Shown here: positions 39,474 through 49,684 of the stretch, piece after piece
Layout of the letters: each line of letters opens with the position of its first letter
Position numbering within the stretch: the stretch's first letter is position 1
Assembly (NCBI GenBank): GCA_965153455.1
Contig: OZ234497.1
Coordinates: forward strand, 6,262,001 to 6,326,000
Origin: Sphagnum compactum
Lineage: Eukaryota > Bryophyta > Sphagnopsida > Sphagnales
Reading direction: 5' to 3'
DNA: 64,000 nt
Program-made: the position numbers and the translations under genes
The notes under the pieces: generated by a model
What the model saw: only the letters and a program-made list of their open reading frames with translations
Databases searched by the model: none
What the model was told of the DNA's origin: nothing

Positions 39474-40213
39474 TCAAAAACTTGGCATAATGATGATTTT
39501 ATGGCATGTTAATGACATGTTAATGCATGACATTCTACAAAAACTTGTAGTGTGACGCAAAAAGTGGTCCACTTTAATTTGCACCCACCTTTTAGCCATA
39601 ACAATTGGTGGAAAATTACAATGATCATCAAAGATGACATTTTTGAAGATGATGATTTTATTCTTTGGACAAAAACAACAACTGTTTTGACGAAAATCAT
39701 AGCCAATGAACACACAACATAAGGATGTGGATGAACATTTGATCTTGTATGTGTTTCTGTGACCAAACATGATGCAACCAAAAATCCTCAAGTGGTTTAA
39801 ATAATTTGTAGTATTGATGGTTTTTACCCATAGATGAACAAGAATGTTTACCTTAATGCAAGACTTTTTGTTCACTCAACGAAGGTTCTGTATTCCACCT
39901 CTTTGCTTGATACTCCAACATTTTAAATTGGTTTGATTTGCAACATGATTTAATGTAAAATATTAGCTTGGGTGAATTGTTGAACTATCCCATGAGTTTT
40001 ACAGAAGTTTAAGAATTTAGTAGAGGTACACTTTCCACCCTTGTTTGAGTGTAAACCTTGCCGGGCTTTCCAAGTAAACTTTAATTTTGACCATGAATTG
40101 TTTAAATTGAGAAAGAAAATCCAACCAAACCTACTATAATTATTAGTGAACATCAAAACATAACAAACTCCTAAAAGAAAAGTGATGGTGAATAAGCCAC
40201 ATTGAATTTTCAC
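39474..40213 (-). pseudogene. Copia integrase remnant
   Basis: The upstream piece (40,213-39,950) reads VCYVLMFTNNYSRFGWIFFL and then FLNFCKTHGIVQQFT, matching the catalytic core of Copia integrases (YYVLFIDDYSR and FxxFCxxxGI motifs), with a catalytic Asp position changed to Asn. The downstream piece (39,875-39,474) reads HLRIFGCIMFGH, CCVFIGYDF and KNVIFDD, the conserved integrase C-terminal region. A frame break near 39,890-39,950 separates them. Confidence 0.8.
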
Positions 40214-41540
40214 ATGATGTAAACTTTTTTAAGGGTTTTTTTTTGTTATGCTTGCCTTGGTACATGTTTAATAAAGATGACTTTGAGTAAAGATGTTCAA
40301 TATGTTTGTTGATAAACCTTTTTGTGATAGAAAATGTAGGCTTTGGATGTTTAGGTGTTCAAGGTGTTAATGCCATAACTGAGTAAGCCCACTAATGCTT
40401 ATTATCAAGCTGCACAAGAGTTCTTGAAATACAATTTTCTTAAGGAGATAATTAATATTTTCTTTGCTATTGTTCTACAACATTAAATTGGAAATGCATT
40501 AGAAAAACATTTAAAAAATTAAATAACTTAAATAAAAAATTTGTTAGCAAAAATACCACTAGATAACAAGTTTGAATTTACATGAGGCACATAAAGAACT
40601 TTTATTTCATTGTTCTTTCCAAGAGAGATCATAAGTTTTCCCTTCCCAACCATTAGGTGAATAGTCCCACCAATTGTCTTGATTTTGGGAGGGCTTTGTC
40701 ATCCTTTATGCTTGTGAGAAACATGTTCTTAATAACATCTTGGAAACACCATTGTCAACAAACTAGTTTGAAGTGTTGGAGTATTGATAAAGATTTAACT
40801 CCAACACCTTCCTTGCTAGGGCATCAATGTTCTTAAAGGTCTCATTGTAGTTGTGGAAATTATCCACCTCGTCATCACTACCCTCCTTAGTCATGTTGAC
40901 TAATTTTTTAAGTTCTCACATTTGGCGTTGTGACATTTGATTTTATTGGTTGGTTCCACATAGTTGCACATCCAATAGTTCAAATTTATGTGGAAGTTAC
41001 AATTGCCCTCTTGTTTGGCAACAACTAGTCCTTTGTGAATGTTTTGTCATATTGATGCAACTTTAACTTGCCAAATTTGGATTTGATTATAAAGATTTCA
41101 TTTTTAAATGTATTTCTTGGTGAGCTCCTTCTTTGCCTCATCATGCATAAGTATCATTCAAAGAAGAAAGTTCAGAACAATATATTAATGCATTTAACAA
41201 GGTCTCCATGCTTTCTAGAAGAGAGTTCAAAATCTACTCAACTAAATCCTTTTCAGAGATGGTCTTTTTGATGTTGATCAACTAGTTGATCTCTTTTTAG
41301 CTATGTAAGAAATTCAGGTGCTGAACCACCTTCCTCCAAACCAAGGTTGGTGAGTTTACTTCCTTAGATGGAAACATCTAGCTCCTCTTCATTGTTCAAA
41401 CAAAAAATTCAAACTTTGCCACATTATTGCTGGATTTGTGATCCCTACACAATATGTAACAGAATTTCATCTCTCATGAATAGATTAATGATCACCAAGG
41501 CCTTTTTCTTTAGACGTTCAACTTAATAAAGCTATTTGTG

Positions 41541-41858
41541 TGTAGTTTCCTAGGAGTCATAATGTCGTCAACATGGGTGACCTTACATGAGGTGTAATAT
41601 ACCTACTTGAGCCAACAACATGCATGCCCACTAGCATGTCTTACGCTTCTCCATTATAGTGCTAAGAGATGATCTCTTGTATGTATCACATATCTTGTAT
41701 GTAGTTTCCGAGGAGTAATAATGTTTTCAACATGGGTGACCTTACACGAGGTGTAATTGACCTACTTGAGCCAACAACATGCATGCCCACCAGCATGTCT
41801 TATACTTCTCCATTTATAGTGCTAAGAGACGATCTCTTGTATGTATCTCATATCTTGT
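41541..41858. repeat. Tandem duplication of a 159-bp unit, possible LTR remnant
   Basis: Units start at 41,541 and 41,700 with TGTAGTTTCC, continue with CAACATGGGTGACCTTAC and end CTCTTGTATGTATC. They are about 93 percent alike by eye. The first 40 bp resemble 35,016-35,055 at the far side of the Copia element, suggesting LTR sequence that was duplicated locally. Confidence 0.75.
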
Positions 41859-42336
41859 ATGTATCTCGTATCATCCCAAGTTATTCATCAGATATTGTAG
41901 GACAGAGTAGCTTCAGCACACGTTTGCCCATTCTTGAAAATTTCAGCATTTTAAAGGATAATATAATTTGTGCCAAAGCCACCAAGGTACTATGGTATAC
42001 AATGTAGCAAAATAATTTAAAGAAACTCACTCTTAAGTTTGTCATATGATATCAGTGAAAGAAGCCTGTGCGGCAGAACATCAGTTCTGGTACTTGACCC
42101 TGGTTGCCTCTGGAAGAAAGGTCCCATGAAGGGCCTGATGAAGCTTTGATAAGTGCACTGTAGCAGTTGCAGATGCACAGAGCACTGCTTCCTCAGACGC
42201 CAATGCTTTGGTAAGGCTATTCAATATTCAAAACTGCAATAGCTGTGTTTCCAGTCTCTCCTCCTCTGCATGCGTGTATTCCTGAAATTGTAGTTCAAAA
42301 AATTCACACACACATCCTTTCCAGTTGATATGAATG

Positions 42337-42475
42337 TTGTGATGAGATCCATTCGTGATCGGTCTCCTGATAAGGAATTCAACTCCTTGAAGCACATATG
42401 GATATATGATCAGATCCATTTGTGAATCTTCTGCTGATGAGCAATTCAGCTCCTTGAAGTGCATCTGGATATGAA
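42337..42475. repeat. Two 70-bp tandem units
   Basis: Both units contain GAGATCCATT/CAGATCCATT, a GATAAGGAATTCAACTCCTT (or GATGAGCAATTCAGCTCCTT) block and GAAGNNCATNTGGATAT. This begins the repeat-rich, less AT-biased island between 42 and 44.7 kb. Confidence 0.75.
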
Positions 42476-42839
42476 GCTCATTGCTTGAAGTATGTGAAGT
42501 AAGAATACCATGAATAGCTCAAAGCAATTTGATATCTGCAATGAAGATTCTTCATGCTGAGATTTGTTGTTGCTGAATCTGAAATCAATCTGAGATTTTC
42601 TGTTGCAACTTGGTGACATTACAATTTTGATGCAATTCTCTGTCTCATGGTCTTGTTTTTTCTCTTTTCTTTGAGTGTTCAGTTTACTCTTCTTTTTCAT
42701 GCTTGTGAGTTTGTTGCTGTTACTAGAAGAACCAGTACTGGTGGGATATGTGAGTGGACCAGACAGACAATCCCTTGCTTTTTGTCTCCTCTTATGATCT
42801 GCATGTGTAATTTGTGAAGGGAAGAAGTGGGAGAGGGAA

Positions 42840-44172
42840 AATCCTTGGCAGAGTTGCTATGAATTAGGACTTTGTTACAGTTGAGTGTGGCAAAGACAGA
42901 GGAGAGTCTTGGAACCAAATCCTCAGTGGGTAGTGATCCTCCAAGAGTATGCTATGCTCCATCACACATGCATGCACAACGTGAGGAATGTTACTCAACT
43001 TTTGTACAAGTGCTGCAAGCAGGATTACCACTGGTCGCAAGTTCTTGGTGGTTGACATTAAGGAAGTTGGCATTGGAAACAAGGTTGTCCTCTTGACTTC
43101 AGCTGTTCTGTATGCTATATTGACACAATGAGTTCTTCTGGTTCCGAGCAATTCTCACATACCACAGACTGTGTGAACCCTTTGTGGGTGTTGGATCAAA
43201 CATTTCGACTTCCTGGAGTTGGGTGGGAGGACACAGTACTCAGCAACTGGGCCGACTGGGTGGATAAAACATTTCGACTTCCTGGAGTTGGGTGGGAGGA
43301 CACAGTACTCAGCAACTGGGCCGACTGGGTGTCACCAGTATGGAAAACCATCGCTTTTTTTGTGAAAGGTAAAACAAGCTCAAAGTTGTGAATCCTAAAC
43401 CTTGAAACCTTTTCCACAATGGGGGATGTCCACAAGCTTCTGTACAGCTAACGCTCTGTCTTTTGAGTTTTCTGAAATGGGTGGTGTGGTGAACCCTATC
43501 AGGTGTTGATTCAGCAATAGCATGGAGAGGGATAGAGCCTGTGTATGTGTTGAAGGTTGAACACTCGTATCCTGAGAAAAAGAGGTTCTTTGGCAACACT
43601 GAACAGTCTTATCTGACCCAAGTTCCATGGCTGTACTTTCATGGGTGTCTTTACTTCTTGCCAAAACTCTTTGCCATTCCCACCTTCTGGACACCACTAG
43701 AGGCTCTCTTTCCAGACCCATTACTGACTCTCACATGCCTGCTATGCACTGTCTTGCTACTTAGTGATCCTGTTTGGAAGGAAATTAAATGGCAGGACAC
43801 TGTTCTTTTCAAGGATGCAAATCAGACTGTCGGCATTCAGGTTGGTTTGTCCTTCTCTCCATGAACAAGAAAGATTTCTGTTTGGTGTTTCCTGCCTTCA
43901 GAATCCTCAAAATTCTTCTTTCAAGTTCTTAGTCCAGAAGTGGGGAGAAGCTTTCCAAATCCCACCTTATTTCTCTTGAGGAGGAATGCAAGAACCTGTG
44001 TGCTGCTTAATCTGTTGATATTTGCTACTGGAGGGTCTGGAACACTATGACTGCCCTCACAATTCTGATGTCAACAAACTCCCAATTGAAACTGTTTGTC
44101 CCATACATCAAACACTATTTATGGGTGGAAGACAATGATGGAATCCAGTTGGTGTCAGTAGATTGGAAATAG
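42840..44172 (+). pseudogene. Coding-looking fragments of an unrecognised gene
   Basis: Successive plus-strand stretches look coding. 43,128-43,391 has the repeated TFRLPGVGWEDTVLSNWADW unit and then VSPVWKTIAFFVKGK. 43,541-43,864 has VPWLYFHGCLYFLPKLFAIP, a hydrophobic segment and WKEIKWQDTVLFKDANQ. 43,990-44,172 ends LFVPYIKHYLWVEDNDG and QLVSVDWK before a stop. The shared W-D-T-V-L motif in the first two suggests one repeat family. Splice sites joining them (for example CAG|GTTGGT at about 43,842) are possible, but stops between pieces fit decay equally well. I do not recognise the family. Confidence 0.35.
43198..43335 (+). repeat. 69-bp near-identical tandem duplication, in frame
   Basis: Two units of 69 bp begin at about 43,198 and 43,267 and are almost identical. 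As 69 is divisible by three, the open frame across them encodes the same 23 residues twice (TFRLPGVGWEDTVLSNWADW plus three residues). The high identity implies a recent duplication. Confidence 0.85.
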
Positions 44173-44384
44173 CAAGAAGGTGGTAGAGAGAAGTTTAGGG
44201 TTCTAGGATTCTTGAGCTAATTTTCATGAGACACAGACTTTGATCTTCAGCAATTTCAAACCCTTTTCCTTTTGCATGTTTTCCTTCTACTGTTAAGAAG
44301 CAGTATGGCTGCTTTAGCATACACCACCCACTTTGGGACATAAGAAGAAGCAATATGCTACTACTCTGTCTGTGATCAAAACAC

Positions 44385-44620
44385 ATTCATTGAAGAGTGA
44401 GCTTGCCTGATTCAATCCGGTTAAGAACTTGAAACTTGCCTGATCCAGAATCCAGTGAAGAGCTTGGTGATCCAATTCAGCAAGGAGCTTGAACAAGCTT
44501 GCATGATTCCATCCAGTGAGGAAGCTTGCACTTGCGTGCTTCAATCCAGTTAAGAGCTTGCATCAATTGAATCCAGTGAGGAGATTGGCCAATTCAATCC
44601 ATTGAAGAGTGAGCTTTGCC
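44385..44620. repeat. Degenerate tandem repeats of about 35 bp
   Basis: About six units vary around AATCCAGTGAGGAGCTTG followed by CATGATTC. On the minus strand they translate as recurring WNHASLFKLL/LDQASFKFL-like segments inside a 76-codon frame, which I do not call a gene. Confidence 0.7.
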
Positions 44621-45109
44621 TGAAAGAAATAGCAACTGCTGCGGTGGGTGGGTGTTGGCTAAAACAGTATGACCTAAACTTTCAACTTTGTGGGTAGTGC
44701 AATCAGACGAAAAAACAAACAAGAAACAGAACCAACAAGCTGACAACAAAATGCTACAAACTGTTGTTTGTTGCAGCAAGAGTAGAAAGATCAGATAGAT
44801 CAGGAGGAGTCCATTCCCCCTCAGAGCTACCAACTACCAACCAACAAACACATACATCATGATGGAGAACAACAACAACACCAAACCGTCAACAAAAGCA
44901 GCAAAAGAAAGTAGCAGGAAATTTTTAAAAAACACAGCCAAGTGAAAGAAGAACTAGAAGACAAAGGAGGAGGAGGAGGACAAGGAGAAGCAAAAGAAGA
45001 AGAAGAAGAGACGCAAAGTCCTGAGGCAAAGAGAAACCGTGTGTTGCCAGAAGACCAGCTTGTCCTCCACGACACGCAAGGTATGGACTTCTGCGCAAAA
45101 CCCGGGGAG

Positions 45110-45554
45110 AGAGAGAGCGAGAGAGTGATCCACCACCTCTCAAGAGGGAATCTGTACAGATCCTGCCTTCCCTCCCTTTTCTGTCTTTCTGCAGATGCAT
45201 CTGGCCAAATGGGCGTTGGAAATTGGGTTTCTGGTGAGGATGGATTCGGCGGCTGATGGAATATACTGCTGTCCACCGTCGACGGGCCGGCGACAAAAGA
45301 GGAAGAAGAATCAGGGAGCAAACAGCAAGTCAGCTTCTTCTTCTTCGTCTTCTTGCTGCCATGCATGCTGCTACTAGCAGTCTTTCTGGAAATTGCCACT
45401 CTGGGAACTGGAAGATCGATCGAAGGAAGTTTGTTGCTTTGGCAGTTAAGAACTACCTTGACCACACAGTTTCGTGGAGAGAGAAGAGTCTGGTGCAGAG
45501 ATTCTGAAGAGGAGTGTGTAGGGAAGAATAAGAAGAAGAAGCATCAGCAGCAGC
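45110..45554 (+). promoter_or_regulatory. Probable 5' leader of the 395-aa gene with upstream open frames
   Basis: Upstream ATGs open frames of 60 codons (45,195-45,377, MHLAKWALEI), 83 codons (45,256-45,507) and 115 codons (45,353, overlapping the main start at 45,555). Composition is genic, with GAGA at 45,108-45,126 and AAG/TTC runs. If the transcript begins upstream of 45,195, initiation at the main ATG would need leaky scanning or reinitiation. One upstream frame may instead belong to an alternative first exon. Confidence 0.35.
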
Positions 45555-47464
45555 ATGTTGTTGGAGGAGATTCGAGGACTAGGAATGATGGTGCTATGGA
45601 TGATGGCGTGCATGGCCAGGATGCTGTTGCTCCTGTTACCACATGCTCTGCCGTTGCCGCTGCTCATTCCCATGCTGCAGAAACTGAGCGTGCATGCTGA
45701 AGAAGCAGCCGCCACACTAGTCACAACACAGCCGTCGAGGTTGGATCCTTACGTGGCTGCCGATGGCTGGAGCTTGACACTCAACAGCAGCAGCAGCAGC
45801 CCAATTGGACGGGCCCTTTCTCAGGTGATCATCCCTCTTGCAGCAGCAGCAGAATTCCAGCTTTTCAACACCCTTCCCCAATTTTCCTTCTTTCTGATCT
45901 TCGTCAACAAGTGCGTATGAATTCGGGGTTTGTTTGTGCTGCGCAGTTGTTGGAGCTGTTGAACAGAGTGCCAGCCTCCTCCAGCAAGTACGAGTTCTTG
46001 CTGTCGCTGGCTGACAAAGTGATCGAAGAGAACAAGATCCATGGCGTCGGCTACAAATTTGTTACCAGGACTGCTCTGGGAGTGGGATTCGCACGCACTA
46101 TCAACAGACTCGGAAGATCCCTCGAAGGCCAACGACACCAAGGCCTTTGGCTATGGTGCGCTCCATCTTCTTCTCCATCTCTTCTTGCACCCCTTGTTCT
46201 TCTTCTTCATCATCATCACCTTCTTCTTGCACCCCTTCATCATCATCATCAACATCATCGTCTTCTTCATTCACCCTTTCTTCTTCTTCATCATCATCTT
46301 CTATTTGCACCCCTTCTTCTTCTTCTTGCAACCCTTCTTCATCTTCTTTGTGCAAACCCTTCTTGTTCTTGTTCTTGTTCTTTTTTAGGGTTTTGGTTTT
46401 TATGAAGTATTTGACAGCAAATTGCAGTGTTGTTTGTTTGGTGTAGGCGATTTCTTCCAAGCAGTGATGTGCTACTGCCGAAGATTGGCTTCCCTGCGCC
46501 ATTGGTGAAATTGCAATCGATAGCCAGAAACATGTTGATCACATTCAGTCCTTGGCCTCTGCTTACACCCACCAACAGAATTCTGGGCATAGATTATGAC
46601 TCCTCTTCCTCCTCATCCTCCTCATCCTCTGCCTCCTGTGCAAACACAACAGACAGTGAAATGGCAGAGAAGCTTGCTCAAGAGCTGCTATGGATGGCAC
46701 AGAAGCTTCTAGATTGTGGAGCCATGGAGGAAGCAGTTCAACAATGGAGCTCTGTACCCACTCTCGCAGAGCTTTCACTGTGTGCCAGTCCCCGTGTACA
46801 AAAGTCTCTTGTTCGTCTCTCTGGTATTGTTTTCTTTTCGTCCCCTGCACCCTTCCCACTTTTACTGCATGATTTTTCTTTTGCAAATTGTACACTAGCA
46901 ACTGTGGTTTTTTGACAGTATTTGTAGCACAAAAAAATAAACATGCAGGATGTGCTTTGTGTTGTTTTTCCTTTGGCTTAGAATGCAATTAGGGTTTTCT
47001 GCTGGAGATGGCAGCAGATTGTTGTTGTTGTTTTTTTCCTGCTTTATGTTTTCTTCTGGATTTGTGTGACTGGTTTTGAGGAGAGAGTGTTGTGTTGCTC
47101 TTGGTGGGTGTGAACTTGTTCTTCTTCTTCAGCCCTACTTTGCAGGGAGCTAGCTGGTGAATCACAAGTTTCACATGATGTTCGTCTCAAGCTTGTGCTA
47201 CTGTGGTTACCGCTCTTATGCAATGCTACACATGGAGGTGATGGACCAATATTCACTTCGCTTGAGAAAACGGATGCAGAGCGGCTTCTGGAGAGTGCGA
47301 TTCTATGCATGTCTGTTTCTGATCAGGAGTTGATTCTCTCTACTTGGCTACAAGAGTATGCGCTTTCACAATCTGACTGGCCTAATCTTCAAAACTGTTA
47401 CAATGTTTGGCGTCAGGAAACTCGGAAGCTGGAATGTCAGGTTAGGGATCCGATCACCACCTAA
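45555..47464 (+). CDS. Plant-conserved protein of unknown function, four exons, 395 aa
   Basis: Exons: 45555-45824, 45947-46155, 46447-46823, 47133-47464 (TAA). All introns are GT-AG and phases 0, 2 and 1 fit; total 1,188 nt. The ATG at 45555 is the first in frame after a stop near 45,520. The N-terminus has a Met/Leu-rich hydrophobic stretch (residues about 10-45) that could anchor or target the protein. Exon 2 reads LLELLNRVPASSSKYEFLLS, exon 3 carries EKLAQELLWMAQKLLDCGAM and VQQWSSVPTLAELSLCASPR, and exon 4 has LLWLPLLCNATHGGDGP and SDWPNLQNCYNVWRQETRKL. These C-terminal motifs recall a plant-only uncharacterised family; some relatives carry BTB/POZ-type names, but I see no BTB domain here. 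Exon 3 also encodes a Ser run. The last ten residues could instead be read-through of a donor at CAG|GTTAGG. Exons 2-4 are strong; the start of exon 1 is less sure. Confidence 0.75.
46156..46446 (+). other. Second intron of the 395-aa gene with a TTC/CAT repeat tract
   Basis: A 291-bp intron with donor ATG|GTGCGC and acceptor GTGTAG|GCGATT. About 46,165-46,380 is almost wholly TTCTTC, CATCAT and TTGTTC triplet runs (GAA-rich on the other strand). It opens long Ser- or Phe-rich frames on the plus strand and Glu-rich frames on the minus, none of which is taken as coding. Confidence 0.75.
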
Positions 47465-48473
47465 AACTCCTTCAAAATCCTTCTTCCATTTCTTCTTCTT
47501 CTTCTTGTTGCCTGATGATTTTTGGGCTTGACCCTTTTGGGTGTACTAACTACCACAGTATAAGTACTGACAGAGGGTCAAACACAACCATTCCACCTGC
47601 TCCTCACCGATTGTGAGGCCAGGTTTGTCCATATCGGATGATAGTAGCAGCATTTATGCGGCAGGGAATATGTTGTAGATGCATTTTAGAAGGCGCTCTG
47701 ATGTCAAGGTTTCCATCCCTGATTTTAACAAATTTATATTGCCATAGACAACAAATAACCCCTTGTACATACCATGAAATGCTGTTGGCATGTAAATGAA
47801 AATCTGTAAATGGATTGTGTTTTGGTGGTAGAAATCCTGGTTTTATGTGGGATGCTTTCCTCGGGTGTATTTTATTTCAAATGCAAAAGGGCAAGGGGAG
47901 AAGGTCAGTCCAAGGTCGGTCCATCATATTGTATTACTCCTGGAAGCTGGTATATGATGAACAAAAATCATTATATTTGTAACGTCCTGGTGGGTTTGGT
48001 ATTGCCATTTGTTTCTCCATGGAGTGTGTGTTTTGAGGGCCCTTAAAGAGCACCAGCAGTCTTCATCAAAGGGTGCTGAAATTTATTTGTGTCAATCATT
48101 CTACCATGCATATTGTTTTGTAAGCAACTTGGTCTCGAAATCAACTAACCATGAATGAAACTTTTGATTTGTTTCTCTGATTGAAGAAGTGCAATTATGC
48201 TTTATTGTACAATTTGCATCTGGCATTTATCTCACTGACCACCCAAGACATCATTTGAGGTTCATCATTTGAGGTTCATCAAATACTACTATGAACTTCG
48301 AGTATTATGCAATAAACCCCACGTGTACTTTCAAGTAACTTTGAAAAATGTGCATTGCTCAAGTTTTTCTCTGAGGCTAAGGTTTTGTATAACAAAATTG
48401 TTTAAAGCAAATCCACCACCACTGAAATACCACATCATAGAGCTAAAAATGCAATGGCTTGTCCTAACTTGGA
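47465..48473 (+). other. 3' flank of the 395-aa gene and intergenic DNA
   Basis: The first 400-500 bp are likely 3' untranslated region: less AT-biased and without domains. No unambiguous poly(A) signal was placed. A duplicated TCATTTGAGGTTCATCA motif occurs at about 48,250-48,280. Confidence 0.4.
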
Positions 48474-48640
48474 GGTTGTTCATGCCCTTGTTCTTGCCAA
48501 GCCCAAACAATTAGTAACATGGTGGCTTTGAGTTCCTTGAGGTTGTTCATGGCCTTGCTCTTGCCATGCCCAACAATGATGATGGCAACCCAAACAATTA
48601 GTAGGGTGGAGTCTTTGAGTTCCTTGTTGTGTGAACTCCT
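48474..48640. repeat. Short tandem duplication
   Basis: Two units share GTTGTTCATGNCCTTG, CTTGCCANGCCCAA, CAAACAATTAGTA and CTTTGAGTTCCTTG; the second has a short ATGATGATGGCAAC insertion. No gene. Confidence 0.7.
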
Positions 48641-49299
48641 CATGGACAATACCACTCATTGAACAAACACTAGAACATTATAATGATTATCCATGACAAC
48701 CATGTATGAAACAAGCCAATTGTTGGCTCATCACCACCTTGTACCCATCTTTAATCCCCTTCTTACACACCATGATTTGATCAAAGTCACCAATGTGTAG
48801 ACTTTCAAAATTTTAGAAAAAATTATAATCAATATTAGCAAGAGCTCACATCTTGATGCTCGACAATTGAAAACAACACACTATTTTGATGAAAATTGCA
48901 TGGCATTGGAAATTTGGGTCTTTAAAAATTATGACCAATGATTGTTTGCTAATCTGTTTTTTGCACCTACATATTGATGAGATCTCTATGTAATGCAATT
49001 CCCAAGGGCATGTACATTGTAGGTCATTTAGGTAGGTAGTATGACAATAGGTAGCTACTAGTTAAGTAGATGCATGTAGACGATTACCTAGGAAAAGCTA
49101 ATGGGCTGTTAGTAAGTAGGTGGTCAAACTAGCGACTAATCTAACCACATGGTTAGCTAGGGAATCATAACCCAGTGGAGAAGTATTTCATTTCCATCCA
49201 TAATCCATATCCTTCATGGGTGTGCAGGTGGAATGTTTGTACACATTGCTGCTTGCATAGACAACTAGTTCCTTTGCATGCAATGCCCTATAACCACAT

Positions 49300-49582
49300 A
49301 ATGAACACACACAAAAAAATTTGTGAAGTCATGGTTGGCATTGGTATGGACCCCAAAAGGTGCCTCCCTTCCCAATAGAGAACTCCAAAATAACAATGAA
49401 CACACACAAAAAAAATTGTGAAGTTGTGGTTGGCATTTGTATGGACCCCAAAAGGTGCCTCCCTTCCCAATAGAGAACTCCAAAATAACAATGAACACAC
49501 ACAAAAAAGATTATGAAGATGTGGTTGGCATTTGTGGACCCCAAAAGGTGCCTCCCTTCCCAATAGAGAACTCCAAAATAAC
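49300..49582. repeat. Three tandem units of 93-95 bp
   Basis: Units start at 49,300, 49,395 and 49,490, each opening AATGAACACACACAAAAAA, then GTTGGCATT, TGGACCCCAAAAGGTGCCTC and CCAATAGAGAACTCCAAAA. They are above 90 percent alike by eye. All three reading frames of the minus strand stay open because the unit lacks stops, giving false 80-116 codon frames. Confidence 0.9.
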
Positions 49583-49684
49583 AATGCAAAGTATGAATGA
49601 AAATGGATAAGAAGCTTGTACTAAGCAAGTTTGGTTGTCCCCAACAAATATGTAAAAGCCTTCTAAATCCATAAAGCACTCACA

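Larger units (their letters stand above)
35016..41860 (-). mobile_element. Degenerate Ty1/Copia LTR retrotransposon, minus strand, interrupted by a CACTA element
   Basis: Read on the minus strand from high to low coordinates, the order is gag-like (about 41,500-41,100, EEGGSAPEFLT), protease-like (about 40,690-40,540, LYVPHVNSNLLS), integrase (40,213-39,474), reverse transcriptase (about 38,570-36,650, split) and an RNase H trace near 35,380-35,450. Protease-integrase-RT-RNase H is the Copia order. Many stops and frameshifts make it dead. Possible LTR edges are TGTAGCTTCCTAGGAGTAAT at 35,016 and TGTAGTTTCCTAGGAGTCAT at 41,541, alike for only about 40 bp, so outer limits are approximate. Confidence 0.75.

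Noticed and set aside
45947-45952. Exon 1 of the 395-aa gene read continuously from 45,701 to 46,155
   Set aside because: That frame has no ATG before 45,917. A 122-bp intron (45,825-45,946) with CAG|GTGATC and GCGCAG|TT joins a frame opening at 45,555 in phase and gives a better family match.
46041-46502. Phe-, Ser- and Glu-rich frames on both strands
   Set aside because: They are caused by the TTC/CAT triplet tract in an intron bounded by good splice sites.
47133-47148. Acceptor at TTTGCAG|GGAGC for the last exon of the 395-aa gene
   Set aside because: It breaks the reading phase; the upstream acceptor at TTCTTCAG|CCCTAC keeps phase and restores the conserved LxALLCRELA-like stretch.
49300-49582. 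CRISPR-like array
   Set aside because: The units are contiguous tandem repeats without unique spacers, in plant nuclear DNA.
49265-49679. Three overlapping minus-strand frames with a repeated CYFGVLYWEGRH-like segment
   Set aside because: They are by-products of a 93-95 bp tandem repeat that lacks stops; all three frames stay open equally.
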